Assembly: GCA_025451715.1 (NCBI GenBank)
Contig: JANWJY010000089.1
Coordinates: 1 to 5,048 of the forward strand
Length of the DNA stretch: 5,048 nt
Direction: 5' to 3'
Origin: Fimbriimonadaceae bacterium
GTDB lineage: Bacteria; Armatimonadota; Fimbriimonadia; Fimbriimonadales; Fimbriimonadaceae
The notes under the pieces are model-generated. The model was not told the DNA's origin. It was given only the letters and a program-made list of their open reading frames with translations, and did no database searches. A program made the translations under genes and the position numbers. Below are positions 1 to 5,048 of the stretch, piece by piece; the first letter of the stretch is position 1; every line of letters starts with the position of its first letter.

Positions 1-809
1 CCGAACGCCATCTGCGACAAGAACGAGCCCACGACCCACTTCGCCCACTTCCGGGTCACAGCGTCCGGGCGGGACTTCGCCACGTAACCGCACGAGAACA
101 GCAGGAACAGTCCGACCGACGTCGCAATCAGCGGGTGGAACATCCTGAGCCGCTCGGCCACGTGGGACGTCGGGGCGATGTCTCGCTGAAGCCCCTCGGC
201 CAAGGACTGGACTGGGAAGATCGTGTCGCCCAGCGCCGAGATCGCACCCGTGATGCCGAGCAACAGGAACCCGGCGACGCCCACGACTACTGCCGTCCCG
301 TCACCTCCGTGCCCTCTGAGCTTGATCCTCTCGCCGCCGGCCGCAAAGTGGGCCGTCAAGACGAGCGACCCGAGCAGCAGAAACGTGTTGATGAGGTGGT
401 AGCTCATCATGAACACCCTGCCGAGCGAGGTATCCAGCGCTACCCAGCCAGTCTTCACCAGAACAGCACCGATAGCGGCCTCCGTAAAGGTGAAGAAGAG
501 GACGAAGGCCGCAGCCTTCCGGCCGGGGTGCCCCTTCGCCAGGGACTTCATCGCCCAAATGAACAGGCCGATGACGAGCAGCCCGAGCAATCCGCTCGAG
601 GCTCTGTGACCGAACTCGATGCTCGCATTGAGGCTCGTCCCGTCCGGGAACAGCGCGCCGTTGCAGCCCGGCCAGTGCGCCCCGCACCCGTCGCCGTGAA
701 GGCCAGCGCGCACAAACGCGCCAAAGAGGATAACGAGGACGGAGTACGCAAGGACGATCCAGGCGAAACGTGCTAGGCCAGCCTTACCCAACCCACACCT
801 CGCAATCAT
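1..809 (-). CDS. ctaA: Heme A synthase, CtaA/COX15 family (C-terminus outside window)
   Basis: This integral membrane enzyme oxidises the C8 methyl of heme O to the formyl group of heme A, the cofactor of aa3-type cytochrome oxidases. Read on the minus strand, 269 codons are visible with no stop before the window edge; the family is usually about 300 or more residues, so the last helices are missing. TM1 is about residues 14-34, ending in FGAFVRAG. The first outer loop has CGAHWPGCNG with Cys42 and Cys49, the same spacing as the loop-1 pair in Bacillus CtaA. Glu65 and His68 (IEFGHR), His138 (YHLIN) and His225 (FHPL) match the heme-ligand and catalytic positions; the fourth His would lie past the edge. 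GDTIFP (194-199) is a family hallmark. The ATG at 807-809 was chosen because TM1 follows at the usual distance. There is no clear ribosome binding site, and the frame stays open upstream to a TGA, so a more distal non-ATG start is possible. It is transcribed away from the rest of the window. Confidence 0.93.
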   Translation of the reverse strand, partial: MIARCGLGKAGLARFAWIVLAYSVLVILFGAFVRAGLHGDGCGAHWPGCNGALFPDGTSLNASIEFGHRASSGLLGLLVIGLFIWAMKSLAKGHPGRKAAAFVLFFTFTEAAIGAVLVKTGWVALDTSLGRVFMMSYHLINTFLLLGSLVLTAHFAAGGERIKLRGHGGDGTAVVVGVAGFLLLGITGAISALGDTIFPVQSLAEGLQRDIAPTSHVAERLRMFHPLIATSVGLFLLFSCGYVAKSRPDAVTRKWAKWVVGSFLSQMAF

Positions 810-1029
810 CCATGAACGCGGACCACCCAACCCGACGCACAGCCCGAACCCCTCCCCTGGACACACCACGTGTCACATAACGCGCCGGACATCGCTATCC
901 AAGGTTAGCTTGCCGATAACCGGCGATGCAACGTGATATGTGTCCAATTGCCCCCCATTTCCCACCTTTTCACCGTCTTTTTGCGTGCCAGGGCCCCGCT
1001 GAACCACTTGAAAGCGTTCTCAACTAAAC

Positions 1030-1058
1030 TTGAACGTGTAACAAGCCGAACATAAAAG
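1030..1058 (+). promoter_or_regulatory. Candidate sigma-70-like promoter for the rightward cluster
   Basis: TTGAAC at 1030-1035 and TAAAAG at 1053-1058 are separated by 17 bases, the optimal spacing for a housekeeping promoter. Both boxes deviate from consensus. Transcription would start near 1065, leaving a leader of only about 13 bases before the ATG at 1078. That leader would cut into the candidate ribosome binding site at 1064-1068, so the two proposals partly conflict. Confidence 0.25.
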
Positions 1059-1063
1059 CGTCT

Positions 1064-1068
1064 GGAAG
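1064..1068 (+). promoter_or_regulatory. Weak ribosome binding site for the glycosidase gene
   Basis: GGAAG lies 9 bases before the ATG at 1078. It supports this start, which is also forced: an in-frame TAA lies about 13 codons upstream with no other ATG, GTG or TTG in between. Confidence 0.4.
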
Positions 1069-1077
1069 TTAACACAA

Positions 1078-1800
1078 ATGGGGATAGCAACCGGGTTTAT
1101 TCTAGCTACTGCGCTCGCGGCGCCGTCCACTCCTGCTGCGCGCCCGATTCGGTACGAGAGCTTTAAGCTGGGCAAAACATACTTCCACGCCGTCGTGGCA
1201 GACATGACCAAGAACAAGGTCACCGCCGAGGCGTATTACTCCGACGAGCTCAGGAACTGCTGGAAGATGATTGGTGACCGACAGCCTGCGGCCGCGATCA
1301 CTGGCACCTTTTTCGGATACGGCTCTCAGCAGCCCGTCGCTGACGTCGTGGTCGATGGGCACCTGGTCGCCGAGGGACACCGCGGCAGCGCGGTCGGCGT
1401 CGACTGGTTTGGACGGATCCACATATTCGACACGCCGTTCAAGGAGCCGATCGATTGGTACTCCTATCGCCACCTCCTGCGCGGCGCGGTCCGGCTGGTC
1501 CGCGACGGCAAGGTCGTCCCGAATCCCAAAGCACAGCACTTCACGGACTCGGCCATTTGGAGCCGCGCTCCGCGCACCGGCATCGGCCTGACCAAGGACA
1601 ACCACTTGGTTATGATGGCTACCAAGAACAAGGTCACGCTCAGCGAGTTCGGACGGGCCATGCAGAAGCTGAAGGTGAAGGACGCCGTCTCGCTCGACGG
1701 TGGAGGCTCGACGATGCTTTACTATAGGGGCGCGCTGGTCCTTCCCCCGACCCGCGGGCTCTCCACGCTCTTCATCCTGCACGAACGGCCGCCGCAGTAG
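1078..1800 (+). CDS. Phosphodiester glycosidase (NAGPA-domain) family protein, probably exported
   Basis: The 240-residue protein matches the NAGPA-type phosphodiester glycosidase domain. That family is named for the animal enzyme that removes N-acetylglucosamine from a mannose-6-phosphate diester; bacterial members are often linked to exopolysaccharide or envelope sugars, with substrates mostly unknown. Diagnostic stretches in order are AAITGTFFGYG (71-81), a PVADVVVDG strand pair (86-94), RTGIGLTKDNHLVM (166-179) and DAVSLDGGGSTMLYYRG (202-218), whose LDGGGST is the most conserved block. The N-terminus (residues 2-21) is hydrophobic and alanine-rich and could be a signal peptide, but it has no positive charge before the hydrophobic stretch and is short, so export is inferred. 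It is the first gene of the rightward cluster; its TAG stop is followed 36 bases later, in the same frame, by the glycosyltransferase. The family assignment is firm, the substrate unknown. Confidence 0.85.
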   Translation: MGIATGFILATALAAPSTPAARPIRYESFKLGKTYFHAVVADMTKNKVTAEAYYSDELRNCWKMIGDRQPAAAITGTFFGYGSQQPVADVVVDGHLVAEGHRGSAVGVDWFGRIHIFDTPFKEPIDWYSYRHLLRGAVRLVRDGKVVPNPKAQHFTDSAIWSRAPRTGIGLTKDNHLVMMATKNKVTLSEFGRAMQKLKVKDAVSLDGGGSTMLYYRGALVLPPTRGLSTLFILHERPPQ

Positions 1801-1823
1801 CCGCGCGTCCCAGCGCGCCCCGG

Positions 1824-1829
1824 TATCCT
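1824..1829 (+). promoter_or_regulatory. Possible -10 element for a leaderless glycosyltransferase transcript
   Basis: TATCCT ends 7 bases before the TTG at 1837, the distance expected if transcription begins at or next to the start codon. No -35 box is evident and the gap has no purine-rich ribosome binding site; it reads TCCTCCTT, the complement of one. The call rests on position and absence of a Shine-Dalgarno sequence, so it is tentative. Confidence 0.25.
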
Positions 1830-1836
1830 CCTTCCG

Positions 1837-2580
1837 TTGTCCAAGCCTCGCCTCGCCGTCGTCGTGCCCGCCTACAACGAACAGGACCGAATCAGCCCGA
1901 CCCTCCAGCGCCTGAGCGAGTATCTGGGCGCCCAAAGCTACACCTGGAAGGTCGTTGTCGTCAGCGACGGAAGCAGAGATGGCACAGCCAAGATCGTGCA
2001 GGACTTCGCGGGGGGGCACCCTAACTTCGAGCTCGTCGACTCCCAGCCCAACCGCGGAAAGGGCTTCGTCGTTCGCAAGGGGATGCTCGAGACCGAGGCC
2101 GAATGGCTCCTGTTCTCCGACGCCGACCTGGCCGCACCGATCGAGGAGGTCGAAAAGCTTTGGAAGGCGGTCGACGAGGGCGCACCCATCGCGATCGGCT
2201 CCCGCCCACTCAAGGAGTCCAACCTCGAGATCCGCCAGCCCTGGTACCGCGAGATGGCCGGCCGCTCGTTCAACCTCGCCGTGCAGCTCATGGCCGTCAA
2301 GGGGATCAAGGACACTCAGTGCGGCTTCAAGCTGTTTAGACAGGACGTGGCCCGCGACGTCTTCAGTCGCTGCAAGCTCGATGGCTTCGGATTCGACTTC
2401 GAGTCGCTCATGATCGCGCGCGACCTCGGCTACAAGATCGCGGAGGTCCCCATCCGCTGGTCGCACCAGGAAGGGAGCAAGGTCAACATGCTCCGCGACG
2501 GCGTAAAGATGCTCGGCGAGCTCGTCAAGCTCCGCGCGGCGGGCAAGAAGGGGCGGCTCCGGCCACGCGATGAACGTTGA
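1837..2580 (+). CDS. Family 2 glycosyltransferase, dolichyl/polyprenyl-phosphate glucosyltransferase type
   Basis: The 247-residue GT-A enzyme probably moves a sugar from a nucleotide donor onto a polyprenyl-phosphate carrier at the cytoplasmic membrane face. Motifs in order are VVPAYNE (9-15), VSDGSRDGT (42-50), NRGKGFVVRKGM (72-83), the metal-binding SDAD (94-97), GSR (121-123), QCGFKLF (161-167) and GFDFE (185-189). The NRGKG and QCGFKLF blocks are typical of the ALG5/DPG-synthase subgroup rather than of processive synthases. No C-terminal membrane helices are present, so it may be peripheral or rely on a partner. The TTG start is the only ATG, GTG or TTG codon between the preceding in-frame TAG and the conserved first strand, and gives MSKPRLAVVVPAYNE, the normal N-terminal length. 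The C-terminus is basic (GKKGRLRPRDER) and overlaps the methyltransferase start by 11 bases, implying coupled translation. Donor sugar and acceptor cannot be read from the sequence. Confidence 0.9.
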   Translation: MSKPRLAVVVPAYNEQDRISPTLQRLSEYLGAQSYTWKVVVVSDGSRDGTAKIVQDFAGGHPNFELVDSQPNRGKGFVVRKGMLETEAEWLLFSDADLAAPIEEVEKLWKAVDEGAPIAIGSRPLKESNLEIRQPWYREMAGRSFNLAVQLMAVKGIKDTQCGFKLFRQDVARDVFSRCKLDGFGFDFESLMIARDLGYKIAEVPIRWSHQEGSKVNMLRDGVKMLGELVKLRAAGKKGRLRPRDER

Positions 2581-3295
2581 CGAGTACCAGAAGATGCGCC
2601 AGGCCGAGGACCACTACTGGTGGTTCGTCTCTCGCCGTCGGCTCGCGCTCGCCCTTCTCGACCGCTTCGCCCCCGGCGCAAAGAGGGTCCTCGATGTCGG
2701 CTCGGGAACCGGCGCTCTTTTGAACGAGCTTCAGAAGCGATCCTGGGCGGCAGGTCTGGATTATTCGCCGCTGGCGGTGAAGTTCTGCCAAGAGAGGAAC
2801 CTGACCAACCTCATGGTTGGGAACGCAGAGCGCGTCCCGGTCGGGCCGGGGACACTCGATGCCGTGGTCTCACTCGACACCCTCGAACACGTCGCCGACC
2901 ACGAGCGCGCGGTCGAGGGGATCGCCAGATCTCTCATGCCGGGTGGAGTGCTCGTGCTTAACGTCCCCGCGTTCCGCTGGCTCTGGGGCCCGCACGACGT
3001 CGCCCTGATGCACCACCGCCGCTACACCAAGCGCGAGGTCAAAAGGCTCGTCGAGGGCCACGGCCTCAAGCTCGAAAAGCTCTCCTACTCCGTGTTCCTG
3101 CTGTTCCCGATCGTCATCCTGATCCGCTTCCTCGACAAGTTCAGGTGGGGCCCAGCCAAGGTCTCACTACCCAAGGTGTCCGGCCCCTCCAACCGGTTTT
3201 TGGTCAAACTTCAGGACATGGAGGCGCGGTGGATTATCGCGGGCTCGCTCCCCTGGGGCAGCAGTGTAATCGCCGTCGCAAGGAAACCGGTTTAG
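2570..3295 (+). CDS. Class I SAM-dependent methyltransferase, glycan-cluster type
   Basis: The 241-residue protein has a Rossmann-type methyltransferase fold. Motif I is VLDVGSGTG (40-48), the acidic residue that binds the SAM ribose is Asp64 in GLDYS, the motif II region is DAVVSLDTLEHV (97-108), and the motif III region is LMPGGVLVLNVP (122-133). Before the fold, AEDHYWWFVSRR (12-23) is a segment I associate with methyltransferases found beside sugar and lipid glycosyltransferases. A hydrophobic stretch at about 173-188 followed by basic residues suggests membrane contact, and the end WGSSVIAVARK is typical of this group. The ATG overlaps the last 11 bases of the glycosyltransferase gene in another frame, indicating translational coupling and a related pathway. 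A role in methylating a lipid-linked sugar, or a quinone-like or lipid substrate, is inference; the acceptor is not identifiable. A ubiE/menG role is less likely, since the hallmark motifs of that family are not apparent. Confidence 0.85.
   Translation: MNVDEYQKMRQAEDHYWWFVSRRRLALALLDRFAPGAKRVLDVGSGTGALLNELQKRSWAAGLDYSPLAVKFCQERNLTNLMVGNAERVPVGPGTLDAVVSLDTLEHVADHERAVEGIARSLMPGGVLVLNVPAFRWLWGPHDVALMHHRRYTKREVKRLVEGHGLKLEKLSYSVFLLFPIVILIRFLDKFRWGPAKVSLPKVSGPSNRFLVKLQDMEARWIIAGSLPWGSSVIAVARKPV
3281..3284 (+). promoter_or_regulatory. Ribosome binding site for mqnA inside the methyltransferase gene
   Basis: AGGA within AAGGAAA lies 11 bases before the mqnA ATG and within the last codons of the methyltransferase. 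It is the clearest Shine-Dalgarno-like site in the window and supports independent initiation at 3296 even though stop and start codons abut. Confidence 0.5.
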
Positions 3296-4102
3296 ATGGC
3301 CAAGTTCACCGTCGGTTGTGTGCCTTTCGTGAACGCCCGCCCGCTCGTGGCGTGGTTCGAGTCGCTCGGCAATGAATCCCCGGTCGAGGTCGTGTACGCT
3401 GTCCCGTCCAAGCTCCCGCGGATGCTCGACGACGGCGAAGTGCAGGCCGTGCTAGTCTCCAGCTACGAGACGCTGCAAACCCCGGGCCGGACGATCGCCG
3501 ATGGCGTCTGCATCGGCAGCGACGGGCCCGCCGAGAGCGTCAAGCTCTTCAGCCGCGTGCCGTTCGGCCAGATCAAGACCCTCGCCTTCGACGAGTCGTC
3601 TCTAACGTCGAACGCCCTTGCGCTCGGCGTTCTGCGCGAAACGTACGGCGCGGACCCGGTCGCCGACAACTGCCCGCCCGACCTCGACACTATGCTCGCC
3701 GAGCACGACGCGTGCGTGCTCATCGGCGACATCGGGATGCAGACCGACGCGAAGGGCCTGCTGACGCTCGATCTCGGACAGGCGTGGAAGGACATGATCG
3801 GGCTGCCGTTCGTTTGGGCGGCGTGGGTGGGCCGCGACGACCTTGCGCCAGAACTGGTCGAACTGCTCAACAACTCGCGGCACTGGGGTCGCGAGCACTT
3901 CGACCAAGTGGTGGAGGACGCGGCGGCGAAGTCCGGTTGGGACCTCGCGACCACGGACAGGTACCTGCGCCGCACGATGCGGTACGACCTCGACGGCCCT
4001 GCCAAGGAAGGGCTCAACACCTTTGCACTGATGCTCGCCCGCAACGGCGTGCTCTCCTCGCCCCAGCGGCCCAGGATCGTGTCTCCGGTCGTGACCGCAT
4101 AG
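3296..4102 (+). CDS. mqnA: Chorismate dehydratase MqnA, futalosine pathway of menaquinone synthesis
   Basis: MqnA dehydrates chorismate to 3-[(1-carboxyvinyl)oxy]benzoate, the first committed step of the futalosine route to menaquinone. The 268-residue soluble protein has the periplasmic-binding-protein-like fold of the MqnA/MqnD family and about the usual length. Supporting blocks are VGCVPFVNARPL (6-17), with the conserved Asn13 near the active site, VSSYETL (54-60), SVKLFSR (81-87), FDESSLTSNALAL (98-110), VLIGDIGM (141-148) and DLGQAWKDMIGLPFVWAAW (159-177). The N-terminal VNARPL identifies MqnA; MqnD would carry a PNDTF-type motif there. Its ATG directly follows the TAG of the methyltransferase, in the same frame, with a ribosome binding site upstream. 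No other mqn gene is present, so the remaining pathway must be elsewhere. The conserved glycines, Asp146 and PFVWAAW block look intact, so I expect an active enzyme. Confidence 0.93.
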   Translation: MAKFTVGCVPFVNARPLVAWFESLGNESPVEVVYAVPSKLPRMLDDGEVQAVLVSSYETLQTPGRTIADGVCIGSDGPAESVKLFSRVPFGQIKTLAFDESSLTSNALALGVLRETYGADPVADNCPPDLDTMLAEHDACVLIGDIGMQTDAKGLLTLDLGQAWKDMIGLPFVWAAWVGRDDLAPELVELLNNSRHWGREHFDQVVEDAAAKSGWDLATTDRYLRRTMRYDLDGPAKEGLNTFALMLARNGVLSSPQRPRIVSPVVTA

Positions 4103-4112
4103 TGGCAGAGAG

Positions 4113-4586
4113 ATGAGCAGTTCCTTTAAGTTCGTCGCACTACCCGCAGAATTGTTCACGCACATTCACACTTTGAGCGACTCAGAACTCAAAGCGATGG
4201 GAGCGTACAAGGTCGTCGCCGACGAGGCGGCCTCGTTCCCGTGCCGCGTTAGCCTGACCGATGCTGAGGTCGGCGAGACATTGATCTCACTGAACTACGT
4301 GCACCATGTCGTTGAGACCCCATACCGATCCTCCGGGCCGATCTTCGTCCGTCCCGGCGCAGAGACCGCGCGCCCGGAGGTGGGAGCGGTCCCCGTCATG
4401 TTCAACCACCGCTTGCTCTCCCTGCGCTCCTACTCATCGTCAGGGATAATGGTCGACTCGACGGTGATCCAAGGCAAGGAGATCCGGCAGGCAATCGAGA
4501 ACTTCTTCTCCAACCAATCGGTTGACTACATCGACGTTCACAACGCAAGGCCAGGCTGCTACAACTGTCGCGTCGTGCGTGCTTAA
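4113..4586 (+). CDS. DUF1203 family protein of unknown function
   Basis: This 157-residue protein spans the whole length of the DUF1203 family, which has no established biochemical role that I know of. Visible family blocks are FPCRVSLTDAEVGE (42-55), TPYRSSGPIFVR (69-80), SLRSYSSSGIMV (103-114) and the C-terminal VHNARPGCYNCRVVR (142-156). Cys44, His143, Cys149 and Cys152 are candidates for a metal or redox site, with Cys149 and Cys152 in a C-x2-C spacing. There is no signal peptide or membrane helix, so it is probably cytoplasmic. The ATG lies 10 bases after the mqnA stop; the gap holds only a weak purine stretch (GAGAG) abutting the start, so co-translation with mqnA is likely. It seems to be the last gene of the run. 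Codon choice is slightly less GC-rich than in mqnA, which by itself is not evidence of transfer. Confidence 0.88.
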   Translation: MSSSFKFVALPAELFTHIHTLSDSELKAMGAYKVVADEAASFPCRVSLTDAEVGETLISLNYVHHVVETPYRSSGPIFVRPGAETARPEVGAVPVMFNHRLLSLRSYSSSGIMVDSTVIQGKEIRQAIENFFSNQSVDYIDVHNARPGCYNCRVVRA

Positions 4587-5048
4587 AGCGCACCCCACTG
4601 CGGCAATTTGATCAATGGTCGCAGGATTCATCATTATTGCCTCGGTTCGGCCGCGATCTGCCGACAATGACCACATGGGGAAGTTCGCCTCTCCTGGAAC
4701 CCGTGACTGCGAACTTCATCGAGTTGAACCAAGCCGACAAGGTGCCTGAAAGGTGGTGCTGAGCCCGGTCTGGACGCGTAATTGAGCTCTCTTCGGGGAC
4801 GTGCCCTGATCCATGTGCCACCAATTGCCGAGGCCCGAACGGGCTGACGGCGGAGCTGGCGCTACTGGCAAGACCTTGAAGAGACCGCTATTACACCTAA
4901 ACCAGTTCTTAAGAAGACGTCCAGCCGATTGAAGAGCGGCAAGAGCGTCACACCGTTGGCCCCTCTGGCCGCCGCCGCCGCTAAGTCCACGCTGATCGCA
5001 AACGCTCTGATTGCAGACTCGCTCGAGGCCGTTGCCCTCATCAGCAAC
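4587..5048. other. Right-hand tail without an assignable gene
   Basis: These 462 bases follow the DUF1203 stop and are less GC-rich than the genes to the left, at least up to about 4920. I recognise no protein family, RNA gene or mobile element. There is no convincing intrinsic terminator: the nearest structure is CTGCG/CGCAG at 4598-4624 around the palindrome TTGATCAA, and it lacks a T-run. From 4848 to the edge one plus frame is open (67 codons, no ATG or GTG; a TTG at 4929 could start it) and reads as alanine- and serine-rich sequence. The opposite strand is also open from the edge down to a stop near 4859. One of these may be the end of a neighbouring gene, but the visible piece is too short to decide. 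Confidence 0.6.
4680..4717. repeat. Perfect 9-bp inverted repeat with 20-base spacer
   Basis: GAAGTTCGC at 4680-4688 is matched exactly by its reverse complement GCGAACTTC at 4709-4717. The pairing does not continue inward or outward. It lies in the non-coding tail about 95 bases after the DUF1203 stop. It has no T-run after it, so it is not a standard terminator. It could be a transcript hairpin, a spaced protein-binding site or chance. Confidence 0.6.

Larger units (their letters stand above)
810..1077. promoter_or_regulatory. Divergent intergenic region between ctaA and the glycosidase operon
   Basis: This is the shared upstream region for the leftward ctaA and the rightward gene cluster, and it is visibly richer in A and T from about 930 onward than the flanking genes. 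No open frame in it resembles a protein. It contains short inverted repeats: GACAC/GTGTC at 860-874 (5 bp arms, 5-base spacer, with CACGTG in the centre-right), GGTTA/TAACC at 903-921 (9-base spacer) and, overlapping the latter, GCCG/CGGC at 912-924. These could be operator half-sites but are short enough to arise by chance. Promoters for both directions should lie here. I found one modest candidate rightward and only a poor one leftward (TTGGAT, 17 bases, TATGTG on the minus strand). Confidence 0.6.

Noticed and set aside
135..776. A 213-codon plus-strand frame near the left edge
   Set aside because: It is antisense to ctaA, which has its cysteine pair, histidine ligands and GDTIFP motif on the minus strand. 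The plus translation is Arg/Glu/Pro-rich with no structure.
1102..2466. A 454-codon open frame on the minus strand across the glycosidase and glycosyltransferase genes
   Set aside because: It is antisense to two genes with clear family motifs. It spans both because they share a frame and GC-rich codons rarely give antisense stops. Its translation is charged, low-complexity and resembles no family.
3463..4165. Minus-strand open frames opposite mqnA
   Set aside because: They lie entirely opposite a complete MqnA and its junction with DUF1203, and have the Ser/Arg-rich composition of antisense frames in GC-rich genes.
4598..4624. A terminator-like hairpin just after the DUF1203 stop
   Set aside because: The outer arms are five bases, the inner palindrome is AT-rich and slightly off-centre, and no T-run follows.
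4667..4762. A small 31-codon plus-strand frame starting MTTWGSS
   Set aside because: It has no ribosome binding site, is very short and matches no family. Its frame is also open upstream into the end of DUF1203, which is complete, so it is not a frameshifted continuation.
4752..4822. A possible tRNA-sized fold with GGTGG and CCACC ends
   Set aside because: The ends can pair, but there is no T-arm consensus, no anticodon arm and no D-arm. The inner stems are only about three bases.
4833..4844. A GCCC-GAAC-GGGC mini hairpin
   Set aside because: The four-base stem with no T-run is expected by chance in GC-rich sequence.

Overview
The window is a GC-rich bacterial chromosome segment carrying ordinary metabolic and cell-envelope genes. 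It has one leftward gene at the left edge, a divergent intergenic region of about 270 bases, five closely packed rightward genes, and about 460 bases at the right edge with no assignable gene. I see no tRNA, rRNA, CRISPR array, transposase or phage gene. Nothing here amounts to a clearly new biological system; the unusual points are modest and are listed separately.

Layout. Bases 1-809 (minus strand) hold a heme A synthase (CtaA/COX15) whose C-terminal end lies outside the window. Bases 810-1077 form the shared upstream region. Then on the plus strand come a phosphodiester glycosidase domain protein (1078-1800), a family 2 glycosyltransferase of the dolichyl-phosphate glucosyltransferase type (1837-2580), a class I SAM-dependent methyltransferase (2570-3295), the menaquinone enzyme MqnA (3296-4102) and a DUF1203 protein (4113-4586). 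Gaps between the rightward genes are +36, -11, 0 and +10 bases, so they probably form one operon. The tail 4587-5048 has short open frames on both strands that I could not assign.

How the genes fit together. CtaA makes heme A for aa3-type oxidases and MqnA starts the futalosine route to menaquinone, so the organism probably respires oxygen with a menaquinone pool. The glycosidase, glycosyltransferase and methyltransferase look like a small module for building or trimming a lipid-linked or phosphodiester-linked surface sugar (inference). The link between that module and mqnA may be only shared transcription.

Organism. High GC, the futalosine pathway, heme A synthase, weak or missing Shine-Dalgarno sequences and a TTG start suggest a free-living aerobe. 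Armatimonadota (Fimbriimonas-like) is my first guess, with Acidobacteriota or a Deinococcus-Thermus relative as alternatives. This is an impression from gene content, not a tested placement.
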